A stretch of 64,000 bases of DNA from Pyropia yezoensis. Lineage: Eukaryota > Rhodophyta > Bangiophyceae > Bangiales > Bangiaceae. Positions 42,501 through 51,638 of this stretch are shown piece after piece. Made by a program: the position numbers and the translations under genes. Location of the stretch: positions 20,073,346 through 20,137,345 of the forward strand of contig CM020618.1 of assembly GCA_009829735.1 (NCBI GenBank), written 5' to 3'. How positions within the stretch are numbered: the stretch's first letter is position 1; every line of letters begins with the position of its first letter. Under the pieces are notes generated by a model that was not told the origin of the DNA, searched no databases, and saw nothing but the letters and a program-made list of their open reading frames with translations.

Positions 42501-44576
42501 GGCGGGGCGGGCGAGCAGGCTGGCGCCGGTGGCAACGGCGGGAGCGGGGGAAATGGGGGCAGCGGAAACAATGCGGGTGACGCGGGTGCTGGCGGACGGG
42601 GAGGGGGGGGTGGCGATGGACCGTTTGGGGGTGCCGGCGGCCTGGGCGGCGACGCCGGAGGCGGCGGTAGCGGCGCTGATGCGGGGCGCGGCGGCGACGG
42701 TGGCTCTGGCGGCACTGGTGGCGCGGGCGACCCAGATTCGGGCGACACGACGCGCGCGGGGGGGGGGGGCAATGGTGGTGGCGGTGGGACGGCCGGCGAC
42801 GGCAATCGGTCTGGGAGTGGCGGTGGGGGCGGAGATGGTGGGGATGGTGGCTTTGGCAATGGCTCTGGCGACGGTGGCGCCGGCGGTGATGGCTCTACCG
42901 GTGGGGGGGGACCCAACGGGGGGGATGGCGGAACAGGCGGGGATGGCGGCGGCGGCGGCCGGGGCTCTGGGTCTGGCAATGGCGGCGCCGGTGGTGGCGG
43001 CGGCTCGGCCGGCGCAGGGAACGCGCAGGGCGCCGAGGCGTCGCCCGCGGGCGCGGGGGGCGCCGGCGGCGCTGGCGGTGCAGGCGGCGACGAGGATGGT
43101 GGCGGCGTGGGAGGGTTGGGTGGCAGCGGCGGCAATGGCGGGGGCGGGAATGGTGCCGGTGACGGCGGACCGGGGGGGGGCGGCGGGGGCGGCGGTGACG
43201 GCCCGTCGGGTGGGGCGGGTGGACCTGGCGGGTCTGGGGGCAACGGAGGTAGCGGCGACGGCGGCGGGTCGGGTGGCGGCGGTGGCGGCGGCGGTGACGG
43301 GGGGGACGGTCCTAATGGAAATGCCGGCATGGCGGGCGCTGACGGCGGAAACGGGGGAGATGGGCCGGGCGGTTCGGATGGAGGGACGGGGGGGCGGAGC
43401 GGCAACTCGGGGGCGGGGGAGGGAGCGGGGATGGGCGGCATGGGGGGAGGCGGGGGTGACGGTGGGGCCGGCAGCGGTTCGGGCGGCAGCTCATCGTCGT
43501 CGTCATCTTCATCATCGTCTTCGGCTTCTTCGGGCGCGTCTGCGCGCGCACCAATAGACAGCGCCGACGGTCGACCGCCCGGTGCCCCGACGGCCGGCGC
43601 TGCCGACGACAGCCGGACGGGTGTGGGCGGCACTGGCGGCGGCGGTGGCAATGGCGGCGACGGCCGCGGCTCTGGCAATGGGGGCAATGGCGGTGCCGGC
43701 GGCGGCGGCGGTGGCGGACCATTTGCCGCTGCCGGCGGTGGCGGCGGCGCGGGCGGCCGCGGCGGGGACGCAGCAGGCGGTGGCGACGGCGGCAACGGCG
43801 GGCGCGGCGGGCAGGGTTCTGACGGGGATGCCCGCTCCGGCGACGCGCCCGCGCCGGCGGCGGGACTGGGCGGCGATGGGGGGGTCGGGGGGACCGGCGG
43901 GGGGCCCGCGGGGTCAACCGCCGGGGGGGGGGGGGACGGCGGGGCCGGCGGGGACGGCTCGGGGGGGGGGCGCGGCGGGGGGGGCGGCGGGGGGGGGAGC
44001 TTGATGGGGGGATCCGCAGACGGGGGTGGCGGCGCCGACGGTGGCTCGGCGACGGAGGTGGGGGCCGGCGGTGGGGGCGGGGGGGGGGGGGGAGACGGCG
44101 CGAGCACCGTTTTTCGTGGGCCGCCGACCTCGGGGGCCATAACCGCCGGCAATGGCGGGGACGGTGGCGATGGCGGGGGGGGTGGCGTTGGCGCATTGCC
44201 GTCGTCGGCGGCGACGGGGGCGGCAACAGTGGCCTCCACGATGCCTCGGTCGGCGGCGCCGGCGCCGGTGGCCGCACCGGTGGGCGCGCCGGTGGTGGCG
44301 CCACGGGTGGGGGCGCCAGAGGAGACTCCGCGAGCAGTGGCGCCGGCGGCTGCCACTGCGGCGGCGCCTGCCGCCGCCGTGGTGCCGCCGCCGAGGTCCA
44401 TGGCGGCGGCTGCGCCGGTGGGCCCGCCGGCGGGGGTTGTAACGTCCACTGGCGCTGCCGGCCGCGCCGTCGACGGGGGCGGCGGCGCAAGAGGGCGGGC
44501 AGGGTCCGCGGGGGGCGGCGGCGCAGGGGGGCGGGCGGGGTCCGCGGGGGGTGGCGGCCGGGTGGTGTTGGGGTAG
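39551..44576 (+). CDS. giant secreted glycine-rich repeat protein, frame broken twice
   Basis: ATG 39551 starts a signal-peptide-like N-terminus (MTCCWSVVLG then poly-Ala). A Cys-rich domain follows (residues about 55-118, eight or so Cys, e.g. FCIAEFPCPL, CARLC), then about 1500 codons of GG-X repeats with X mostly Asp, Asn, Ala or Ser, recalling mycobacterial PE-PGRS and plant cell-wall glycine-rich proteins. A poly-Ser block (from about 43490) and a Pro/Ala/Val tail end it at 44576. The first frame stops at 41698. The repeat continues in a second frame (about 41605-41720) and then a third (to 44576), with shifts at G runs near 41596 and 41710. This means either two indels or assembly error. 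Extracellular-matrix function is inferred from signal peptide plus repeat. Antisense frames are open and Pro-rich as a mirror effect. Confidence 0.65.
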
Positions 44577-44714
44577 CCGCGCCGTCAACGGGGGCGGCGG
44601 CGCAAGAGGGCGGGCAGGGTCCGCGGGGGGCGGCGGCGCAGGGGGGCGGGCGGGGTCCGCGGGGGGGGGGGCGGGCGGGGTCCGCGGGGGGTGGCGGCCG
44701 GGTGGTGTTGGGGT
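44459..44714. repeat. tandem duplication of about 116-138 bp at the end of the Gly-rich gene
   Basis: The segment at about 44459-44574 (starting GCCGCGCCGTC, ending GGTGTTGGGGTA) is repeated at about 44577-44714 with one substitution and an extra GGGCGGGCGGGGTCCGC-type subunit. The first copy supplies the stop of the Gly-rich ORF. Confidence 0.75.
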
Positions 44715-44961
44715 AGCGCGATGTCGGGGGGTGGGGGGTGAAAGGCGTGAAGAGGGCGGGCGTCGAGGCTGACAAGGCGACGACGCGCCACGTTCTTCTT
44801 TTTCTATTGAACTCTACATATGCAGCTAGTGTCTAGTCTGCTAACCGGCTCGTTTGAGCCTTTTCGGCTCATTTGAGCCCCTTTTTCGGGTCCAGTTTTT
44901 TTCGTACTTCCCGTGCTCCCCTGCTCTTTTTGACGTCAGAAATGGACTCAGCGCAGGCTCT

Positions 44962-45510
44962 TTACCAGGCCTGATCAAGGGTATCGCGCCAAGGGTACTA
45001 CCCGGAAATCAAACAATGGTATCTGAAGTACTCTTGACCGAAATCGAAGCCTCGCCTGATACACAGTACCGATTCAGCCAAGAGTATCAGATACCCATTG
45101 CACCAGGAGGACTTCAGTCAGGATTTAGTACGGCAGCAAGCATTTCACTGCGTGGACGTGGGGTGGCGCCGTTTTGAAACGATTGTTTGTGGGGTGGCAC
45201 CGTTTTGAAACGCTCGGACGTGCAAGGCGCGAGGGCGACTGTACTTGTGAGAAACCTGAAGTTAGGCGACGTCCGCAGGTAATCATAGGTCTCATACCCG
45301 TGTACTGATACTCTTACCTCCCATTTTTGCCGCATACTCTTGGGCCTGGCTGGGTCGAAGGTATACCTACGCGCCATACCCGTAAGGGCGCTGGCCTGCT
45401 GATACACTACACATGAGGAATGGTGTGGGCCCCATACTCATACCCACGTGTAAACGTTTCCCCAATACACATACACATGGCCGAAAACGGTACCCTTGAT
45501 CAGGCCTGGA
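44962..45510. repeat. inverted-repeat element with 19-bp arms
   Basis: CCAGGCCTGATCAAGGGTA at 44963 is the exact inverse of TACCCTTGATCAGGCCTGG ending at 45510. Inside, short GGTATC/GAGTAT motifs recur in both orientations (for example CCAAGAGTAT near 45077 and its inverse near 45341), and GGGGTGGCRCCGTTTTGAAACG is directly repeated at about 45160 and 45191. A decayed non-autonomous DNA transposon is likely. No transposase is present. Confidence 0.5.
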
Positions 45511-45514
45511 AAAA

Positions 45515-45581
45515 AGCGAAACAGGGTGTGAGTGGGCACGGTTTTTACTAAAAACCGTGCCCACTCACACCATGTTTCGCT
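45515..45581. repeat. near-perfect 32-bp palindrome with 3-nt loop
   Basis: Arms 45515-45546 and 45550-45581 pair at 31 of 32 positions around ACT. The outer end is AGCGAAAC and the inner part GGGCACGGTTTTT. It lies five bases after the inverted-repeat element above. It could be a cruciform or hairpin, or two fused transposon termini. Confidence 0.85.
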
Positions 45582-46707
45582 TCTCTGCGAGGATGGCCGC
45601 AGTTTTGGTCACAAACGGGGCTGTAAACTTCATTCGGCTGTGCGTAAGTTGCTTTTCTCAGTGACATCGTGCCTCATGGCCCTGTACATGAGAACGATCG
45701 GGTACTGTGCTTCGCAAGCTCCACATCAGAAGGACTTCTCTCACTTGACGACCATACCCACGTGGTCACCTCGCCGATGCTGGCAGTGCCGGGGGGTGCG
45801 TTCAGGCCGTGCCGGCGGCGGGGGCGGAGAGACCAGCGGGTATGGGGACGGGGGGGTAGTGGCCGGCCAGTGGCGACGATAGTCGACGGAGGAGCAGCTG
45901 GGGGTGGGGACCGTAGCGGAAATCCGCGGCTGCGGAGGCACGGGGCTGCTAGCCGGCCGCGGTGACGGGGGAGCGGCCGCTGGCTCACAGCTGTGGCACC
46001 GGGCGGTAGCAGATGGGGGTGGGGCGACAAGCTGGCGAACAGGCATGGGCGGCGATCACGGAAGCGGTAGTACAACGAAGTGGTGAGGGGGGAAAGTCAA
46101 ATCCCGGGGGAGCTGCCGAGTGGGGGCGACGGCGAGAGTGGGGAGGCGCAGCGATGTGGGCGTCCCGTCGACCAACAGTGGGGGAACAGGGTCCCTCCGG
46201 TCGCAGCCGGCCGAGGGGGGGGGCACCAACGAGCTCGTCACAGCAGGAGGGTAGGCCTACGTCCCACGCGCACGCGTTCGCACGCCCCCCTCTCGAAGGG
46301 CCTGGTCATAAGCATCAGATACTGTCAGCCTGGCATGTCCTATTGATCCCCCGATATGGGTACCAGCAGCCTACATTCTCAATGCGCAGCCTACATTCCC
46401 AATCTCACTTGAGAATGTACAGCGTAGGCTGCCATTACCGCCACTCCCTCTCACCTCACGCTGGACCCTACCGTGCGCGGACCGTCGAGTCTCTCACTCA
46501 GTCCTCCTCGGTGCACGCTGTCCGATGCACCCTCTCCGCTGCACCCTCCTCGCCCGCCGTTCACTCTCGAGCCCGCTCCGCTCGCCCGTTCACTTGACCC
46601 AGCTACCCCCCGGTCCATCAAGCTCTGCCCACTCTTCCTGCCTGCTCCACCCAGCTTTTCTCACATCTTTCTCGCGCTGCTGCGGACCTTTCCCGTGCCC
46701 CCCTGCG
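45582..46707. other. spacer and probable promoter region of the 46708 gene
   Basis: No ORF with recognisable content. A local duplication/hairpin lies at 46367-46431: CAGCCTACATTCYCAAT occurs twice in tandem and is followed by an inverted partial copy (TTGAGAATGT, TAGGCTG). The pyrimidine-rich stretch 46440-46700 may be the 5' UTR. Confidence 0.4.
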
Positions 46708-47388
46708 ATGGCCGCCCGCCAGACGCCCTACTTTGCCTTTGAGCTGGCGGTGCGCCTGCTCCACGACTACCCGTGGCACCCCCCCCCGGGGCTGACTGCC
46801 ACCGTTGCCTGGCGGGCCGCCGCCATTGCCGGGCTGTACGCGGCGGTGGAGAAGCTGGTGCTGCGGCCGGCCCTCTTGTTCACCGCGTGGTATTTCCCAG
46901 GCCTGCGGGGATTGCTGGGCGACGCCCTCGGCGGCCGCGCTGGTATGGAAGGCACGGTCGCAGCGGCTTGCTGGGTGGCGGCGGCAATGCTCGCCGCCGC
47001 CGAGGCGGTCGTGCTGCTCGTCTGCACTTTTTTTGCCTCCGTCCACGTGCCTGTCCGACCGCCCGTGCTGCGTCCTGCCCTGCCACTGCGCCGGCGGCTG
47101 GCGGTGGTGTGCTGCGGGGCCACGGCCGGGGAGGGGGCGGGCGAGCGGCCGCTGTTCATTGCCGCGTATCTCTTGCAGAGGCTCATAGAATATACGGGCG
47201 CGTCGACGGTGGCCTTCTTGGTCGTGTCCCGATGGCGGACGGGTGCGCGGCTGGCCGGACCGGAGGTGGTCACCGCCGCCGCCCTCTATGCCTGGGCGGT
47301 GGTGGCGGTGTGGGTCGCGCGCGGGCTGGCAGTGCTGCTGCAGGCGGCGCTGCCGCCGCCCATTCGACCAACGGGAGAGGTCGACTGA
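46708..47388 (+). CDS. four-TM membrane protein, unknown family
   Basis: 226 residues from ATG 46708 (CCTGCGATGGCC). The frame is open further upstream, but the sequence there is low complexity. Predicted membrane segments are at about 30-50 (ATVAWRAAAIAGLYAAV), 84-112 (VAAACWVAAAMLAAAEAVVL), 149-173 (FIAAYLLQRLIEYTGASTVA) and 187-213 (VVTAAALYAWAVVAVWVARG). Loops are Arg/Pro-rich and the C-terminus is short and soluble. It has no signal peptide and no intron. The consistent hydrophobic periodicity makes the reading frame convincing. No transporter or channel signature is recognised, so no function is proposed. Confidence 0.65.
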   Translation: MAARQTPYFAFELAVRLLHDYPWHPPPGLTATVAWRAAAIAGLYAAVEKLVLRPALLFTAWYFPGLRGLLGDALGGRAGMEGTVAAACWVAAAMLAAAEAVVLLVCTFFASVHVPVRPPVLRPALPLRRRLAVVCCGATAGEGAGERPLFIAAYLLQRLIEYTGASTVAFLVVSRWRTGARLAGPEVVTAAALYAWAVVAVWVARGLAVLLQAALPPPIRPTGEVD

Positions 47389-47960
47389 GAGCGGATGGGG
47401 ACGCCCGTGGGGTCCAGCGCGCCCACTGGCAGCGGGGGCACACCGCCCTTCCCCTCCCAGGCGTGCCCAGGGTGTTGTGTCGGGGATTTCAGGCGGCCGC
47501 CGCTCGGCGCCATCGGTGGGGTGCGCTCCGCGCGAGTCGGGATGATGGGCAACGCCACCTGTGGAGCGCGCCTATTTTTTGCTGGTGATCTCTCGTAGCT
47601 TCTCGGGGCGGTATTTACCACTGCAGTGACAGGCGCACCCTCGCCCCCATCGGTGCCCCTCCTCGTCCCCTCCCGCAGGTCAGCGTCTTACCCCCCGTTC
47701 CCCCCCTCTGACGGCCGCCCCCGCCTCCACCCCGAACCCCGCTCCCCCTGCGCCCACGGCGGCCACGCAGTCAGGGGTGCAGCCCAACCGGTGCGTGTGG
47801 GAAGCGCACGCGCGGCGCCCGCTGACGTCTTCCCGCAAGGACGGCGGCGGGGGCAGCGGCGCCGCGACAGGGTGACTGCGGCGGCGGCGGCAGCGCCCCG
47901 CGGCGTCCGTCCCGGCACCCAGCTGCCAGTAGTGCGACAGCTCAAGACGACAGCACAGGC
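47389..47960. other. spacer, no gene recognised
   Basis: C-rich stretches and short ORFs; it may contain an upstream exon of the ankyrin-like gene. Nothing definite. Confidence 0.3.
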
Positions 47961-48197
47961 TGGCACAAGGCGGCTGAGAACTGGCGAGTCGCGGAGGCGC
48001 TGATCGAGGCCGGCGCTGAGGCTATGGACATGGCAGGAAGAACGCCGTGGGCTGCACTGATTATCCGTTCGCACCCGACGATTGTGCGGGCGCTCCTGGC
48101 GGACGGTGCAGGTGTGGACGAACATTCCAACGACGGCGAAACTGCGCTTCACGCGGCGGCGACTTGCATCAACCATGCGGCTGGACGACGCTGCGCG
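47961..48197 (+). CDS. ankyrin-repeat fragment
   Basis: In one plus frame, WHKAAENWRVAEALIEAGAE is followed by GRTPWAALIIRSHPTIVRAL and ADGAGVDEH, then DGETALHAAA. This is the G-x-TPL-x-A-A...H...IV-x-LL-x-x-GA pattern of two full ankyrin units and the start of a third. The first ATG in frame is 48024, inside the second unit, so the gene probably begins upstream in another exon. After about 48197 the sequence turns Arg/Ala-rich and the repeat is lost, by an intron or truncation. Its 3' side faces the transporter gene on the other strand. Confidence 0.5.
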
Positions 48198-48430
48198 CCC
48201 GCCGCCGGCGGGGCGGCCGCGGGGAGGAGCGGGCGATGCCGTCGTCCGTCGCAGGGACGGAGACGCCGTCGCCGGCCACGACGACGACGAGCGATCTACT
48301 TGGCCTATCCTTGGTGCCACGTGAAGCGCTGGGATCACGAAAGATCAAGCGGGGCGTCGAAAAAAAGCGGATTGATGGGCGCATCCCTCGTGGGGCGCTA
48401 CGACGGCCTCTGCACTCGCCACCTCTTGCC

Positions 48431-48907
48431 TCACAAAGGCACCTCGCCGTCGGCAGCCGCCGGCGCACTGGCGGTGACTGGCGCGACCAGCGGCGGCACG
48501 TCCCGGTGCCCTGGCTCGGCGCCTCCCCACTCTGCGCCGTCCTCCCCGTTGCTGTCGCTGGTGGTGCTGCCCACGTCGCTCCCGTCCGCGTCGCCCTTCC
48601 CCTCGACAACGTCGCCGCCCATCATAGGCAGGCCGCCGACGAGGTCGTCGGTCATCTTCGCCTTGGGGATGAGCTCAAACGTGAGCGGCACCGTCAGCAG
48701 CGGCAGCCCGACGTGGCTAATGACGAGCAGCAGGGGCACGTTCTCGAAGTTGCACGCGCCCTCCTTGGGCGTCTTGATGCCCGCAATGTCCAGCGCAAGG
48801 ACGCCGAGGCTGGACCCGACCGAGCGGCCAAAGTTGGAAAAGCCCACGAGCAGCGCGTAGAGCGTCGACTCGACGCCGATGGGGCAGAGCTTGGACGTCA
48901 GCACCAC
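48431..48907 (-). CDS. BT1/folate-biopterin transporter family, C-terminal exon
   Basis: On the minus strand a pyrimidine-AG acceptor (CCCCCCCCAG, ending at 48908) precedes TSKLCPIGVESTLYALLVGF, the hallmark LCP-x-G-x-E-x-T-L-x-A-L segment near the end of BT1 family carriers. A last hydrophobic segment follows (NVPLLLVISHVGLPLLTVPL), and then the typical end ...FELIPK. BT1 proteins are 12-TM major-facilitator-like carriers of folate or pterins, in algae often in the plastid envelope or plasma membrane. A 60-residue acidic, Ala-rich tail ends at 48431. Upstream exons with the other membrane segments should lie to the right (above 49050), but I could not identify them, so the gene may be incomplete. 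Confidence 0.65.
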   Translation of the reverse strand: MVLTSKLCPIGVESTLYALLVGFSNFGRSVGSSLGVLALDIAGIKTPKEGACNFENVPLLLVISHVGLPLLTVPLTFELIPKAKMTDDLVGGLPMMGGDVVEGKGDADGSDVGSTTSDSNGEDGAEWGGAEPGHRDVPPLVAPVTASAPAAADGEVPL

Positions 48908-49290
48908 TGGGGGGGGGCGCGTTGTAGTGGCAGCCATAGGGGACATCAGCAGAATGAGGACCCCACAATAGAACAGCGAGGTCAACAACCAACCACAAAC
49001 AGGGGTTAGCCATGTGTCCCACCTTCACGCCCAGGACGCCCATCTCACCCAGCGGACAGCCACAGCGCCCACATGAACCACGAGCAAGAGCGCCAGCTTC
49101 CGTCCCGTCGGTTCACCTCACCACACCTCTCCTCATCTGTCTCAACACGTACCAGCTGGCATGAAGTCGAGCATGTCCACCTGCAATCGTTCCCGAGACA
49201 GCATAACCGCGAAATCACCAGGCGGGGAAAACAGACATATCAAGCAGAGGAGCAATGGAAGGTACATATGAAAAACACGACCTCTGTGAG
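48908..49290. other. likely intron of the transporter gene; no ORF assigned
   Basis: Contains the acceptor of the exon at 48431-48907 and a donor-like GGTGAGATG (minus) near 49055. No transporter-like segment recognised. Confidence 0.3.
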
Positions 49291-50883
49291 TCACTGGCAC
49301 AGGTCTGCGTGCTCCGCGGCAGGCATGTCACGCAGCGGCCGGCCGTCACGCTGCGGAACCGCGCAATGACCTGCCAACCGACGCGCGCGCGCGCCATCTC
49401 CGCGGACATTCCCTGGGATCCCCGCCACGAGGAGGCGCAGCACAGTGGCTGCGCGCCCCCTCCCCACCGCCGCACGAAACGCCTCGGCCTCCGCGGCCAC
49501 CACCGTCACGGCGGTGGTGGCACCAAAGCGGTCGGCGTCCACGACGGCGTGGGCGTGGACGCCCGCGACGTCCGCCTGCAGTCCGCGCAGGCGGTGCTGG
49601 CGGACGTCGCGCGACACCCCCGCGAGGTAGATCGTCGTGAGGGCGGGGGTGTCGGCGGCGCGGGGGCGGACCCGGCCCAGCTCTGCCGCGGCGGCCGCAG
49701 CACGCTCGGCGGCCGTGGCGGCCGCCGAGGGGAGGGGGAGGGCCCCAGCAGGACCCAAACGGGTCGGGGGGGGAGGGGCCGTGGCGGCATCCCGCTGCCC
49801 CACAACCCCACGACCCCCACCAGCAGAAACCCCCGCAGGCACCTCCCCCACCTGCGCGCCGTCGGCGCCGCGCGGCAGCGCGGTCGCCGCGCGCCCCGCG
49901 GCATGGCCAGCGCCGACGGCCAGGCCGACACACACCGCCGTCGTGGTCGCCGCCCCGCCGGGGCCGGCTCCCGCAAAGGGGGGAGGGGAGGGGGCGGCCT
50001 GGGCGCGGCGGCGACGGCGGCCGCACCGCACCACCTCCACCCAGCCGCCCGACGCCCCCCCTGCGGCGGCCGCCCCGTGTGCGAGCGGGGCGGCCAGCGA
50101 GGGGTCACTCGGGGCGGCAAGGGGGGTGGCACCAGCACTGCCACCCGCCGCACCCCAGGCACCACCCGCAGCACCCCCACGCACACCACCCCCCGCCCGC
50201 CGAGCGCCGTCCGGGTCGCCCCGGACCCCACCAACACCTTGGCCCGCTCCACCTTGGTCGCAGCCACCGAGACCCGCTTCCCCACGTCCAGCTCCCGCCG
50301 CCGTAACAGCTCCCACACGTCCACCTTGTCCGCTGCCACCGAGACCCACTCCCCCACCGCCAGCCCCAGCCGCCGCACCAGCACCGGCAGGTCCACCTTG
50401 AAAACCGCCACCGAGACCCGCTCCTCCGCGGCCGGCCGCGGCCGGGGCAACAGCCCCCTCCACAGCCACAACAGCACCCCCACAGCCGGGGGGGGGCAGC
50501 CCACCAGCCCCCAGGGATCCCCCGGCGCCGCCCCCGGCCGCCTCGGTGGCGGGGGCAGCCGCCACAGGAGCATGGGGGCAAAGAGGAGCAGAGGGGGGGC
50601 GCAGGGAAACCCCAAAAGGCGTCCCCCGGGGGTCGTTGCCCCCGGGCGGGACAAAGCACCTCCTCGGATAGAGGGGGCCGAGGCGGACTCGCCAGTGCCC
50701 GCCTCGGCCCCCGGGGCCCCAGTCCCCGCCGCCAAGGGCGCCGGAAAGGGACAAACCGGCGCAAAGGGGCGCGGGCAACGAAGCGCAAGGTGAAGAACGG
50801 GGAGCAAAAACCGCGATGGGGGCAACGGAATCAGCTGACAGCACCGATTCCGGGCCCTGATTGGCCCGGAGGTCGGCGCACAT
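49291..50883 (-). CDS. hypothetical Ala/Gly-rich protein with folded C-terminus
   Basis: From ATG 50883, 530 codons. The first 350 are Gly/Ala-rich and doubtful. The last 150 look genuine: an Ala/Glu helix (ATAAERAAAAAAELGRVRPR), then ALTTIYLAGVSRDVRQHRLR and VVDADRFGATTAVTVVAAEA, with alternating hydrophobics suggesting an alpha/beta RNA-binding-like or Gag-like fold, as in ORF1 products of some retroelements. A second minus frame (from about 50825) contains three 24-residue repeats of the form VSVAATKVERAKVLV and may be the true frame in that part, which would imply a frameshift or intron. It lies downstream, on the same strand, of the RT array. Confidence 0.35.
   Translation of the reverse strand: MCADLRANQGPESVLSADSVAPIAVFAPRSSPCASLPAPLCAGLSLSGALGGGDWGPGGRGGHWRVRLGPLYPRRCFVPPGGNDPRGTPFGVSLRPPSAPLCPHAPVAAAPATEAAGGGAGGSLGAGGLPPPGCGGAVVAVEGAVAPAAAGRGGAGLGGGFQGGPAGAGAAAGAGGGGVGLGGSGQGGRVGAVTAAGAGRGEAGLGGCDQGGAGQGVGGVRGDPDGARRAGGGVRGGAAGGAWGAAGGSAGATPLAAPSDPSLAAPLAHGAAAAGGASGGWVEVVRCGRRRRRAQAAPSPPPFAGAGPGGAATTTAVCVGLAVGAGHAAGRAATALPRGADGAQVGEVPAGVSAGGGRGVVGQRDAATAPPPPTRLGPAGALPLPSAAATAAERAAAAAAELGRVRPRAADTPALTTIYLAGVSRDVRQHRLRGLQADVAGVHAHAVVDADRFGATTAVTVVAAEAEAFRAAVGRGRAATVLRLLVAGIPGNVRGDGARARRLAGHCAVPQRDGRPLRDMPAAEHADLCQ
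50240..50455. repeat. 72-bp tandem repeat, three units
   Basis: GCCACCGAGACCC recurs at 50263, 50335 and 50407, with surrounding sequence (TCCACCTTG...) similar in each unit. The 72-bp period is 24 codons. In one minus frame it gives VSVAA-x-KV repeats of about 24 residues, in one plus frame A-A-T-E-T-R. The protein-level pattern (alternating hydrophobics) is best on the minus strand. Confidence 0.7.
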
Positions 50884-51638
50884 CGCTGTCAGCACCCCCA
50901 ACCGGGCCGCCGTCGTCGGGATTACGCCGAGGCGTCCATCACCGACACCACCGCCTTCGTCAAGACAACGAAGTGGGCGCGATCCCCCGCGCAGTGGGGT
51001 CTAAGCCGGGACCACGCGCAAACCGGAACCGCGTCTGATTCTCTGCTATTTCCTTGCTGAGCATTGTTGTGAGACCGCGGGATGCAGCAAAACCGAATCT
51101 GTCGCTTGCAGTCGCTAGCAGCAATTTGTCAGAGTAGCCAAAACGAACCCGGTTTGTTAAGGGAAGAAAAAAATCTCCCCAGTCTGCTTCAGTGCCCTTT
51201 GCAGCGGTGTCCAATGAAAACGGCCGGTTGCCTTGGCGCGTGAACGTTCATGTGACGGAGCAGCTCCACAGTCACCAACCAACTTCATCGTCCTGTAGTA
51301 AGGTAAGCCCGGACCTCCCGCACCCCCACCCTGACTGTCCTCTGGCCGGCACGCGGCCGCAGTCCCCGACCACCTTCATCGTCCTGCCGTAAGGGAAGCC
51401 CCCACCTCTCGCCCCCCCCCCCCAAACTTTTCTCGCCGGCATAGGACAAGCGGGTGCGAGGCCCGCTCGCGTTCTCCCCCGCCTCACCCCTCCAATCCAT
51501 GTCGATGACTATATCGCTGCGCAAGGTATACAGCTTAGCCTCTTGCGCAGCGCACTACTCTTTCTACACAGCCTGCACGGTCCTCAGGTGTGATTTCGCC
51601 GTCAACCGAGAATGCCCGGTGAGCGTCTCAGTGAAGAA
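50884..51638. other. spacer left of the tandem array
   Basis: Two partial direct repeats near 51285 and 51375 (CATCGTCCTG-GTAAGG-type segments). The last 60 bp before the array share only AGGAC with the unit junction. No gene seen. Confidence 0.4.

Noticed and set aside
39655-44449. Long Pro-rich ORFs on the minus strand (pherophorin-like)
   Set aside because: They mirror the GG-X codons on +. The signal peptide and Cys-rich domain exist only on +. Kept as an open question in findings, not annotated as genes.
45532-45882. ORFs on both strands starting with the same peptide (MGTVF...KNRAHSH)
   Set aside because: Caused by the palindrome at 45515-45581, not by duplicated genes.
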